Assembly (NCBI GenBank): GCA_946480535.1
Contig: CAMLKA010000015.1
Coordinates: 1 to 23,743 of the forward strand
Origin: an uncultured Candidatus Saccharibacteria bacterium
GTDB taxonomy: Bacteria; Patescibacteria; Saccharimonadia; Saccharimonadales; UBA1547
DNA: 23,743 nt
Direction of reading: 5' to 3'
The notes under the pieces: generated by a model
Database searches by the model: none
Seen by the model: the letters and a program-made list of their open reading frames with translations, nothing else
Told to the model about the DNA's origin: nothing
Part shown: one piece after another, positions 6,556 through 13,626 of the stretch
How positions within the stretch are numbered: the first letter of the stretch is position 1
How the letters are laid out: every line of letters starts with the position of its first letter
Translations under genes and position numbers: made by a program

Positions 6556-7539
6556 CTACTGCGTTCTAAGGTAACGATGCGTTGCAAGCAGTGAGGATAC
6601 AATACCAATAATCGCGCCAATCACAATCATTGCAAGCAGTACAAAGCCGGCGTATACCGTGAGAGCATCTTCTGTCTGCCCTACCGCAATGTCGGCCGCT
6701 TGAAGCGCAGGAGACGCCAGAATAAACAGCCCGAAGCCGATAACACTCGCCAGAATAGCTGCGAAGAATCCATATACGACAGCCTCAACAATGAACGGAC
6801 CACGAATAAATGACGCTTCGGCACCAATAAGCTTCATCATCTGAATTTCTTCGCGGCGGTTAAAGATGGCCATACGAATGGTATTGAAGATAATCAAGGT
6901 TGAGATAGCCACGAATACAACGCTGACAATAATACCCACCTGCTGCGCGAAGGCTGCGGTACTAGCGATTTTTTCGATTGCCTCACGACGGCTTCCGGCA
7001 AATGATGGGTCGCGGTCTGGGTCGATATGTTCTTTCACAAGCTCGTTATTTTGCACGAGCTCAGAAAGCTCCGTCGTATTATTAATGTCGACGACACGAA
7101 TACTGAGTGTCCATGGGAATTTGTTCGTTGCTTCCTTGACGGCGTCGAGTGTGTCGTTGTCGTTCTTGTTTTGGTTCACAAAGTCTTCACGAGCTTCTTC
7201 TGGAGATTGAGTAGTGACTTCACTCACCGATTCAAGCTTTTTTACTTCATCTACGACAACCGCAACTTCTTCTTGCGTAGTTTCATTTTGCAGGTAAATT
7301 GACATCGTCACACGGTCACGAATCGTATCGAGCGTATTGCTCATGACGTGCTGCGAAACAGCACTCACAAAAATCACAAACAAGGTAATGGTCATCACTG
7401 CCGTCGCGGCAATGGTAAGCCAGGCATTACGAGTGAAGTTATTCGCGCCATAGCGGCACATACGAAGGAACGTAATCCACTTACGCCGGGTACGCTTTTG
7501 TTGCGTGAGAGTTTTTGAATCTACTTTTTTCTTGGCCAT
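6556..7539 (-). CDS. ftsX: Cell division ABC transporter permease FtsX
   Basis: A 327-residue membrane protein with the FtsX plan: a basic cytoplasmic N-terminus, helix 1 (about 38-66), a large extracellular loop (about 67-195) expected to contact the peptidoglycan hydrolase, then three more helices (about 195-222, 250-280, 293-318). The cytoplasmic loop after helix 2 contains RREEIQMMKLIGA, the typical coupling segment that meets FtsE. The start codon follows the ftsE stop by two bases, so the two are translationally coupled. FtsX does not transport; it passes FtsE ATP hydrolysis to an external hydrolase activator, here probably the CHAP protein encoded next. Confidence 0.96.
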   Translation of the reverse strand: MAKKKVDSKTLTQQKRTRRKWITFLRMCRYGANNFTRNAWLTIAATAVMTITLFVIFVSAVSQHVMSNTLDTIRDRVTMSIYLQNETTQEEVAVVVDEVKKLESVSEVTTQSPEEAREDFVNQNKNDNDTLDAVKEATNKFPWTLSIRVVDINNTTELSELVQNNELVKEHIDPDRDPSFAGSRREAIEKIASTAAFAQQVGIIVSVVFVAISTLIIFNTIRMAIFNRREEIQMMKLIGAEASFIRGPFIVEAVVYGFFAAILASVIGFGLFILASPALQAADIAVGQTEDALTVYAGFVLLAMIVIGAIIGIVSSLLATHRYLRTQ

Positions 7540-7541
7540 AA

Positions 7542-8240
7542 TTATTTCTTCTCTGCAGTTTGGCGGTAGCTACCCTCGGCTTGGTCGGAAGTGATCTTCC
7601 CCTCTTCGACGGTAATCACGCGACGCTTCAACTTATTAACGATCTCTGCGTTGTGTGTCGTAAGAAGAACGGTAGTGCCGTATTTATTAATTTTTTCCAG
7701 TAAACGGACGATTTCCCAAGTGTTCTTAGGGTCGAGGTTTCCTGTTGGCTCATCGGCAATGAGGATTTTTGGTTGACGAACAATTGCACGAGCAATAGCC
7801 ACACGTTGACGTTCACCACCAGAAAGCTGGCTTGGGAAGTTCTTTTCTTTTCCGGTCAGGCCAACCAGGTCAATCACCTTTGGCACCGTGTTCTTAATTT
7901 CGCGGCCTGTCATACCAGCAATTTCAAGGGCAAAGGCTACGTTCTCAAATACAGTACGCTGTGGAAGCAGCTTAAAGTCCTGGAAGACAACGCCAATCTT
8001 GCGACGAAGCATAGGAATCTGAGAATCCTTCAATGTATCGTAGTCGATACCACCGACGACAATCTTGCCACTCGTAGGCTTCTCTTCACGCGTCAAAAGC
8101 TTCAAAAGCGTCGACTTACCCGCCCCAGATGATCCAACAATAATCACAAACTCACGAGGTTCAACAAAAAGGCTCATGCGGTTTAATGCCGGAGCGTTAT
8201 CTTTTCCGTACGTTTTTGTTACCCGATCTAAAAGAATCAT
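7542..8240 (-). CDS. ftsE: Cell division ATP-binding protein FtsE
   Basis: A 232-residue ABC ATPase with Walker A GSSGAGKST (36-44), Q-loop Gln87 in VVFQDF, signature LSGGE (139-143), Walker B ILIADE (159-164) and H-loop His196. The first 222 residues match FtsE in order and length; a short polar tail ends in KK. It forms the cytoplasmic dimer on FtsX and drives cell separation. It has its own leaderless-type promoter and heads the ftsE-ftsX unit. The choice of ATG 8240 is supported by the alignment of the start (MILLDRVTKTYG) with the family. Confidence 0.97.
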   Translation of the reverse strand: MILLDRVTKTYGKDNAPALNRMSLFVEPREFVIIVGSSGAGKSTLLKLLTREEKPTSGKIVVGGIDYDTLKDSQIPMLRRKIGVVFQDFKLLPQRTVFENVAFALEIAGMTGREIKNTVPKVIDLVGLTGKEKNFPSQLSGGERQRVAIARAIVRQPKILIADEPTGNLDPKNTWEIVRLLEKINKYGTTVLLTTHNAEIVNKLKRRVITVEEGKITSDQAEGSYRQTAEKK

Positions 8241-8250
8241 TTCTGCATTT

Positions 8251-8278
8251 AGTATAGCATAAACGCTATCTATTTCTA
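8251..8278 (-). promoter_or_regulatory. Leaderless promoter of ftsEX
   Basis: Read leftwards, TAGAAA (8273-8278), a 16-base spacer and extended -10 TG-C-TATACT (hexamer 8251-8256). Ten bases lie between the -10 and the ATG. A small inverted repeat ATAGC/GCTAT with a six-base loop spans the spacer and the first -10 bases and could be an operator, though it is short. Confidence 0.65.
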
Positions 8279-8281
8279 GGG

Positions 8282-8458
8282 TTAATCAGAAAGCTTACGG
8301 GCGAGAATAAACCCAAGAAAAATCCCAGCTAATCCCCCGATTGTGGCAAACAAAATGCTCATACCACCAAACATATCGGTATCACCCCACAATGCAGGGA
8401 CATACGCACCAGCAATACCGCCAACCACAGCGCCAAATCCAATAAGAAGCTTATACAT
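8282..8458 (-). CDS. 58-residue membrane protein with two Gly-rich helices
   Basis: A two-helix protein: residues 3-22 (LLIGFGAVVGGIAGAYV core) and about 33-53 (SILFATIGGLAGIFLGFIL), with a short acidic loop (GDTD) and a basic tail. Gly-rich helices suggest tight helix packing and oligomers. No family was recognised. The start is ATG 8458 and not the longer frame at 8485, because a TG-G-TATACT -10 (hexamer 8469-8474) lies between them. The ten bases before the ATG include AAGGA, but by the promoter position the leader would be only 3-4 bases. It is 41 bases upstream of ftsE on the same strand; a link to division is possible but unproven. Confidence 0.7.
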   Translation of the reverse strand: MYKLLIGFGAVVGGIAGAYVPALWGDTDMFGGMSILFATIGGLAGIFLGFILARKLSD

Positions 8459-8468
8459 AGCTTCCTTT

Positions 8469-8481
8469 AGTATACCACGCA
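8469..8481 (-). promoter_or_regulatory. Extended -10 of the 58-residue membrane protein gene
   Basis: GCGTGG-TATACT reads leftwards (hexamer 8469-8474, TG one base upstream). The hexamer is ten bases from the ATG at 8458, the same spacing as at ftsE. No clear -35. Confidence 0.55.
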
Positions 8482-8533
8482 GCATAAGCGCTACGTTTCA
8501 TATGAATACATATAAAACCCTTATATAACTCTT

Positions 8534-8571
8534 TGTGAGTGGGCGCTCCTCTATCGGAACGCCCACTCACA
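8534..8571 (-). terminator. Long hairpin after the Clp N-domain gene
   Basis: A perfect 11-bp inverted repeat, GTGAGTGGGCG (8535-8545) and CGCCCACTCAC (8560-8570), extends by one A-T pair and closes a 14-base loop. It begins 16 bases after the stop of the Clp N-domain gene. No T tract follows on either strand, so it may stabilise the transcript end or act as a non-classical terminator. Confidence 0.6.
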
Positions 8572-8586
8572 GGAGAAACCGAGTCC

Positions 8587-9060
8587 CTAGACCCGAGCCG
8601 GCTGCTCGTGCCGGAGCCGACGCAGCAGCGAACGAAGCACGGCGTAGTCGGCGCCACGCCGCGTCAGGAAACGTCCAGCCAGACCGCTCTGGTCGAGGGC
8701 GACCGCAATGAGGAGGTGCTCCACGTCGACCACGCCGTACTCGAGGCTCTCCGGCCGCTTCGCCTCTTCTTGGGCGAGCTCGAGAACCTTGAGGAAGGAG
8801 CCATCGAAGCGCGGCACCGGGTCGCTCGAAGCATCGCTCGTACCGGTCGAGTCTTCGCGACTCTCCAGCAAGGCGACGATCTCGCCCCAGCGCACACTGC
8901 GCAGCGCAAGCGCCTGCGAAGGCAGCCCCTCTTCGGGCGACGCCAAAGCAAGCAGCAGGTGCTCCGTCCGGGTCGCCGAGTCTTCCCATGCGGCCGTGAA
9001 GTCACAGGCCTGTTCGATGGCAGCTTTAGCATCGGGGGTCATCATAATCGAATCGAACAT
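8587..9060 (-). CDS. Stand-alone Clp N-terminal (Clp repeat) domain protein
   Basis: A 157-residue protein made of two Clp-N repeats: residues about 8-72 with TRTEHLLLALAS, and about 88-150 with VDVEHLLIAVAL. In ClpA/ClpB/ClpC these repeats form the N-domain that receives substrates and adaptors. Here no AAA+ ATPase module follows and no clp gene is in the window, so this is a free N-domain protein, as in some actinobacterial ClpC1-like small proteins. It might act as an adaptor or decoy for a Clp machine encoded elsewhere. Start: AAGGA six bases before ATG. The gene is strikingly GC-rich compared with both neighbours, suggesting transfer or different selection. Long shadow frames in this stretch reflect that composition. 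Confidence 0.85.
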   Translation of the reverse strand: MFDSIMMTPDAKAAIEQACDFTAAWEDSATRTEHLLLALASPEEGLPSQALALRSVRWGEIVALLESREDSTGTSDASSDPVPRFDGSFLKVLELAQEEAKRPESLEYGVVDVEHLLIAVALDQSGLAGRFLTRRGADYAVLRSLLRRLRHEQPARV

Positions 9061-9123
9061 GATTCCTTCTCTCTTTGTCCAGGACTTGGTTTCAAAAAAG
9101 GCACGATCAGCGCCTTATATCTA

Positions 9124-9159
9124 TCCATATATTTGTAAGGTGCAGTCGTCAAAAACTGC
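9124..9159 (-). promoter_or_regulatory. Promoter of the Clp N-domain gene with a flanking inverted repeat
   Basis: Read leftwards, TTGACG (9147-9152) and TATGGA (9124-9129) are 17 bases apart. GCAGT (9142-9146) and ACTGC (9155-9159) form an inverted repeat around the -35 hexamer, which could be a repressor site. The leader is about 55 bases with AAGGA near the start codon, so this gene is leadered. Confidence 0.5.
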
Positions 9160-9207
9160 GTGAATTATGCCACATTCTATTTATTTTTTCAATCTTAAGC
9201 TTTTTTG

Positions 9208-10290
9208 CTATGACGCTTCGGGAGATTCAAGATAGGCTTCCATGAAAGGATCGAGATCACCGTCAAGTACACCCTGAGCATTGTTTGTCTCGTGCTTTGT
9301 ACGGGTATCTTTTACGAGTGTATACGGGTGCAGCACATAATTTCGAATCTGGCTCCCCCAGTTTGCCGACTCACCCGCTTGGAGCTCGGTAACCGACGCT
9401 GCGTGCTGCTCAAGCTGCAGCTGCGCAAGCTTCGAGCGCAAAATCTTCATTGCCGTCTCCTTATTTTGAAGCTGCGATCGCTCATTTTGAATCGCCACCA
9501 TAATGCCCGTTGGAATATGCGTAATACGCACCGCAGAATCAGTCGTGTTCACCGACTGCCCGCCATGGCCGCCGGCACGGTACACATCGATCTTTAAATC
9601 TTTATCGTCAATCGACACTTCGCTGGGGGCGTCAATTTGCGGAAGCACTTCCACCAAAGCAAAGCTTGTTTGACGCAAATTATCGCTGTTAAATGGACTG
9701 AGCCGCACCAAGCGGTGCACGCCGTGTTCAGATTTTAAACGTCCATAGGCATAGGGGCCAGTTACTTCAAAAACAGCCGATTTGATCCCCGCCTCTTCAC
9801 CCGTTGACCGCTCGATCAGACTGGTCGACATATCAGCACGCTCCGCCCAGCGAAGGTACATGCGCTCCAAAATTTCCGTCCAATCCTGTGCGTCAGTACC
9901 ACCTACTCCCGCGCTAAGTCGAAGAATTGCGTTGTGATCATCGAACTCACCATCAAACAAAAGGTCTTTACGAAGGCGTTCATATTCTTTTTCAAAGGCT
10001 GAAATTTGGCCTTCAAATTCACCCAGTAATTCATCATCGCCGAGCTCCATAAGTTCAAGCATGTCATCCGCCTGTGCCTTTAGGGTTAGCCATGGATCTA
10101 CCATTTTCTTCAAAGCCGCGAGTTGCTTGCTTATGTCCTGTGCGTGCTGCGGGTTGTGCCAAATTTCAGAGGTCGAAAGTTGAGCCTCCATGTCTTCGAT
10201 CTGCACCTGACGGTCTTCAATATGAAGTCGTTCAAGCGCTGCGTCGATTTGGGGGCGAAGGTCGTTCAGTCGTTTCGTAAGCGGTTGCAT
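9208..10290 (-). CDS. prfB: Peptide chain release factor 2
   Basis: A 360-residue class I release factor. Residues 198-200 are SPF, the RF2 tripeptide that reads UAA and UGA, and GGQ at 243-245 is the catalytic motif for peptide release. Length and domain order match RF2 (E. coli 365). The whole protein is in one frame: the programmed frameshift with an internal UGA, which autoregulates prfB in many bacteria, is absent. The gene itself ends in TAG, which RF1 reads. It is divergent from murI and appears leaderless, with TATAGT nine bases before the ATG. The intergenic stretch 9061-9207 downstream holds the Clp N-gene leader and promoter and no clear terminator. Confidence 0.97.
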   Translation of the reverse strand: MQPLTKRLNDLRPQIDAALERLHIEDRQVQIEDMEAQLSTSEIWHNPQHAQDISKQLAALKKMVDPWLTLKAQADDMLELMELGDDELLGEFEGQISAFEKEYERLRKDLLFDGEFDDHNAILRLSAGVGGTDAQDWTEILERMYLRWAERADMSTSLIERSTGEEAGIKSAVFEVTGPYAYGRLKSEHGVHRLVRLSPFNSDNLRQTSFALVEVLPQIDAPSEVSIDDKDLKIDVYRAGGHGGQSVNTTDSAVRITHIPTGIMVAIQNERSQLQNKETAMKILRSKLAQLQLEQHAASVTELQAGESANWGSQIRNYVLHPYTLVKDTRTKHETNNAQGVLDGDLDPFMEAYLESPEAS

Positions 10291-10331
10291 CTGCTTACTA
10301 CTATACAGGAAATATGGTACGCTGTCTTAAG
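10291..10331. promoter_or_regulatory. Interlocked divergent leaderless promoters of prfB and murI
   Basis: Only 41 bases separate the two start codons. Leftwards (prfB): AAGACA at 10323-10328, a 17-base spacer, TATAGT at 10300-10305, nine bases to the ATG. Rightwards (murI): TTACTA at 10295-10300, a 17-base spacer, extended -10 TG-G-TACGCT at 10318-10323, eight bases to the ATG. Each -10 overlaps or touches the -35 of the other, so the two promoters should compete for polymerase. Confidence 0.6.
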
Positions 10332-10973
10332 ATGAAAATTGGCGTATTCGATTCCGGAATTGGCGGCAAGGCCGTCGCCGAAGAATTACAGCGGCTTATT
10401 CCAGACGCAGAAGTTCTGTATGTCAGCGATAGTGCTCACGTACCCTACGGGGGACGACCACAACAAGAAATTATCGAGCTCACCGAAGCTGCTATTCAAC
10501 CGCTTCTCGACGCTGCTTGCGATGCAATTGTTATTGCCTGCAACACCGCTACAACAAATGCCATTGGAGCACTTCGCCAAGCATACCCTGCGCAACACTT
10601 CGTGGGGCTCGAACCCATGGTAAAGCCTGCCGCCGCGCTCACCAAAACGAAAACAATTGCCGTGCTTGCAACGCCCGCAACGCTTGCGAGCGAACGATAC
10701 GCACAACTAAAAAATGACTGGGATGCTGACATTACCGTCATTGAACCCGACTGCGCGAGCTGGGCTTCAAACATCGAACATGACGCCATCGAGAAAATCC
10801 CACTTGAAACAACAATGAGCGCGCTAAAAGACAATGATGTCGACGTTATCGTCCTTGGCTGTACGCACTATCACTGGCTTAAAGACCGTATCGAACAACT
10901 CGCCGGGCCAACCGTCACCGTGCTCGAACCCTCAAACGCCATCAAAGAGCGTATTCACAGCCTTCTTGACTAA
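10332..10973 (+). CDS. murI: Glutamate racemase
   Basis: A 213-residue enzyme that converts L- to D-glutamate for peptidoglycan. The two catalytic cysteines are present: Cys70 in ACNTATT and Cys177 in GCTHY, with the substrate-binding start FDSGIGG (6-12) and PYGGR (39-43). It is shorter than the usual 260-290 residues, missing mainly the C-terminal segment, but all core motifs are kept. The start is ATG 10332 (MKIGVFDSG), not the upstream ATG 10314, which lies before the -10 box. Its stop overlaps the stop of the convergent murD gene, so the two D-glutamate genes meet tail to tail. Confidence 0.95.
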   Translation: MKIGVFDSGIGGKAVAEELQRLIPDAEVLYVSDSAHVPYGGRPQQEIIELTEAAIQPLLDAACDAIVIACNTATTNAIGALRQAYPAQHFVGLEPMVKPAAALTKTKTIAVLATPATLASERYAQLKNDWDADITVIEPDCASWASNIEHDAIEKIPLETTMSALKDNDVDVIVLGCTHYHWLKDRIEQLAGPTVTVLEPSNAIKERIHSLLD

Positions 10974-12283
10974 CGAGGAAGGTTGTTAACCGCAGCGATA
11001 AACTGCTCGCCCCTATCGACATAATTCTTGAAAATACCAAAGCTTGCAGCAGAGGGGCTCAGCAGCACTACACTTCCTGGCTGCGCAAGCTCCGCCGCAC
11101 GATCGGTGAAAGTTTCAGCAACCGCATGTGCCGGAATACCTTCGATAATTTCGTAGTTCCTAAAGCCAGCCGCTTCGCAGGCATCAGCGATACGACGCGC
11201 CTCGTCGCCAATCAGAAGTGCACGCACCTGATGCTGCGTTAATTCGTGCGCCAACTCGGTGAAGTCAGAGCCCTTGTACGACCCGCCCAAGATAATGATT
11301 TTTTGCCTGTTAGGAAATGCCTGCAGCGCTGCAATCGCAGAACCTGGGGTTGTTGCAATACTGTCATCGTAATAATCGACGCCATTCACGGAAGCAACAA
11401 ATGCCAATCGGTGTGGCAAGCCATGAAAGGCATTCAAACCAGCCTTAATCGCAGCCGGATCTTGCGTAAATGACCACACGGCGTCAATTGCCGCGAGTGC
11501 GTTCACCTGGTTGTGACCGCCTGGAATACGAAGTTCGTGTACCGAACAAATTGGATTGTATTCACCGTAACAGAACATTTCGTCGTACATATGAACATAC
11601 GCTGCATTCGCTGATGGATACGGTATTTTTTGCGCTTTTGACGTCGCAGCAATCTGTTCAGCATGAACGTTGTTGGCATTGTAAATCAAAATATCATCTT
11701 CTGTTTGATGGCGGGTAATTTGAGCCTTCGCCTCAACATACTCTTCCATACTGCGGTGGACATCAAGGTGATCGGGTTCAATGTGCAACACTACTGCAAC
11801 GTGCGGTGACCTCTCGATATCCCACAGCTGGAAACTTGAGAGTTCATACACCACAACATCATCTGGCTGTACATCAGCAAGGACGCCAAGCGCTGGCACG
11901 CCGATATTTCCTACGAGCCATACCTTTTTACCCGCCGCTTCGAGAATAGATGCGATGAGGCTTGAAGTTGTCCCCTTCCCTTTTGATCCCGTCACGCCAA
12001 TAATTGGCGCCGGACACTTAGCGAAGAATTCATTCGTTGCTGACCAGATTTTTCCGTCGGTCTGAATTTTATAAGGTGCAAGACCAGCGGTGCGCACCAC
12101 CAAATCATAACCGTTCAAGTTCTTAAACACACCAGGCCCAAGAATGGTTCCAACACCATGTGGATACGTCGCGCCACCGTCAGCACGCTCATCAATAATC
12201 GTAATCTCGTTCGCCGGATCCTGAGACCAGTACGCGAAATTCTCCTGCCCCTCAACCCCGTATCCAGCAATCGCAATCTTCAT
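10970..12283 (-). CDS. murD: UDP-N-acetylmuramoyl-alanine--D-glutamate ligase
   Basis: A 437-residue cytoplasmic Mur ligase that adds D-glutamate, the product of MurI, to UDP-MurNAc-L-Ala. It shows an N-terminal Rossmann-type fold (MKIAIAGYGVEG), the ATP-binding loop GVTGSKGKGTT, ELSSFQL, a DHLDVH metal/ATP motif, and the C-terminal SPSAASFGIFKNYVDRGEQF typical of MurD rather than MurC/E/F. The central loop has KGKGTT in place of the usual NGKST. The start is four bases after the M16 peptidase stop with no Shine-Dalgarno site, suggesting re-initiation from the upstream gene. Its stop codon overlaps the murI stop on the other strand by three bases. Confidence 0.94.
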   Translation of the reverse strand: MKIAIAGYGVEGQENFAYWSQDPANEITIIDERADGGATYPHGVGTILGPGVFKNLNGYDLVVRTAGLAPYKIQTDGKIWSATNEFFAKCPAPIIGVTGSKGKGTTSSLIASILEAAGKKVWLVGNIGVPALGVLADVQPDDVVVYELSSFQLWDIERSPHVAVVLHIEPDHLDVHRSMEEYVEAKAQITRHQTEDDILIYNANNVHAEQIAATSKAQKIPYPSANAAYVHMYDEMFCYGEYNPICSVHELRIPGGHNQVNALAAIDAVWSFTQDPAAIKAGLNAFHGLPHRLAFVASVNGVDYYDDSIATTPGSAIAALQAFPNRQKIIILGGSYKGSDFTELAHELTQHQVRALLIGDEARRIADACEAAGFRNYEIIEGIPAHAVAETFTDRAAELAQPGSVVLLSPSAASFGIFKNYVDRGEQFIAAVNNLPR

Positions 12284-12287
12284 AGTT

Positions 12288-13580
12288 TTATTCTATCGTA
12301 CCTGGAAACAACTTTGAGATTTTACCGTTAAGTTCCAGCAGCTCTTCCTTGTCATTCCCGCTTACCGCAGCGAGCACCCAAGTGTTCGCGTCAATAAATT
12401 CTTGCGCGACCTTCATAATCTTTTCGCGCGTTACCTTACGAATCATGTCAGGCACCTTGTCGTAATCTTTCACGCAATCGTCGTTAAAATAACGGTTGGT
12501 GTAAAAACCAGTAATCTGCGAAACGGTTTGTGCACCCATTTGGTAGCGACCGAGGCCGAATGACTTCGCTGATTCAATCTCTTCGTCAGTAAGCTTGCCA
12601 TCAAGTACAGCCTTTAGTTCCCGGCTCATAATATCAAATAGCGCTGGAGCGGTGTCGTGATTCACTTGGCCCGAGATATCCCAGGCGCTATCGTAAAAAC
12701 TTGAACCACTGTATGAACCAACAAAATATGCCAAGCCGCGAGATCGTGCCTTGCCGTAAATACGAGAAGTCGCCGTTCCGGTAAGAATATGGTTGAGCGC
12801 GTTCATTGCGTCGAGTTCTTCTTCATCGAGCACACGTGGCAGGCTCATAGTCCATCCAAAGGTAAGGTTTGAAGCGTCTTTTCGACGAATCAAGTTCGGG
12901 TTTGCGCCGTGCAATTCATCGCGCGGTACTTCGAGCCGCTCACCTTCTGCAATATCAAAAGCTTCGAGCTGACGAATAATATCCGCTTTGCGCCCACGAA
13001 GCTTTCCAGCAATCACAAAACGCATGTTACGAGTTGTGTGCGTGCGACGGTGGTGCTCTTTTACATCGCTCAGCGTCACATTGTTAATCGTTGCGATTGC
13101 CTGGCGGTATGTCAGAACATCTTCGCCAAGCAGCTGCTGCACCTTTGGCCACAGAATACGGTGATGGTCGTTCAAGTAGCCGGTCAGCTCGCTGCGAACA
13201 TTCCCCTTTTCAGCTTCAAGCTCCTTCTCGTTAAAGCGAGGCTGGCAGATACTGAGGCGCTGAAGCTCCAATACGCGGTCCCACTCAAAGTCGGCACAGT
13301 CCGCTTCATAAACCATTGCGAAATCAGAGGTGTACGCATTATGGTACGCGCCGTTCTTGGTGAATTCGGCTTCAAAAGCGCTCTCACTGCGGAAGCGGGC
13401 GTTCGCGCCGAACGCCATATGCTCCATAATGTGCGCAACTTGCTCGATGTCCTTACTTTTTGCGTACCGATTCCCGGCTCGGAAGTGAAACTGCATACTC
13501 ATAACGGTCGCGCCCGGTACGTTAATCAGTAGGCCGCGAGCGCCATTTTTCAGTTTCACTTCTTCAACGGTATGATTCAT
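12288..13580 (-). CDS. M16 family zinc metallopeptidase
   Basis: A 430-residue protein of the pitrilysin/processing-peptidase family. The inverted zinc motif HIMEH is at 50-54 (His50, Glu53, His54), and the third zinc ligand is probably Glu131, 77 residues after His54 as in pitrilysin, preceded by Glu124 in the E-x6-E pattern. The C-terminal half is a second M16-like domain without a zinc site, as is normal. No signal peptide, so it is probably cytoplasmic. Many bacteria encode M16 proteins in pairs; here there is one, coupled to murD by a four-base gap. Substrate unknown. Start by family alignment; the ribosome binding site is weak. Confidence 0.93.
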   Translation of the reverse strand: MNHTVEEVKLKNGARGLLINVPGATVMSMQFHFRAGNRYAKSKDIEQVAHIMEHMAFGANARFRSESAFEAEFTKNGAYHNAYTSDFAMVYEADCADFEWDRVLELQRLSICQPRFNEKELEAEKGNVRSELTGYLNDHHRILWPKVQQLLGEDVLTYRQAIATINNVTLSDVKEHHRRTHTTRNMRFVIAGKLRGRKADIIRQLEAFDIAEGERLEVPRDELHGANPNLIRRKDASNLTFGWTMSLPRVLDEEELDAMNALNHILTGTATSRIYGKARSRGLAYFVGSYSGSSFYDSAWDISGQVNHDTAPALFDIMSRELKAVLDGKLTDEEIESAKSFGLGRYQMGAQTVSQITGFYTNRYFNDDCVKDYDKVPDMIRKVTREKIMKVAQEFIDANTWVLAAVSGNDKEELLELNGKISKLFPGTIE

Positions 13581-13626
13581 CGTCTATTCTTTCGGTCGTA
13601 TTGTTTATAGTAAGGTGCGGCTTCGA

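Noticed and set aside
8539..9138. Long plus-strand and alternative minus-strand frames across the Clp N-domain gene
   Set aside because: They overlap a gene with recognisable Clp repeats and a good ribosome site; their sequences are Arg/Ser/Ala-rich in the way shadow frames of GC-rich genes are.
9208..10290. Programmed frameshift in prfB
   Set aside because: The frame is continuous from the start codon and no in-frame TGA follows a Shine-Dalgarno-like stretch near the N-terminus.
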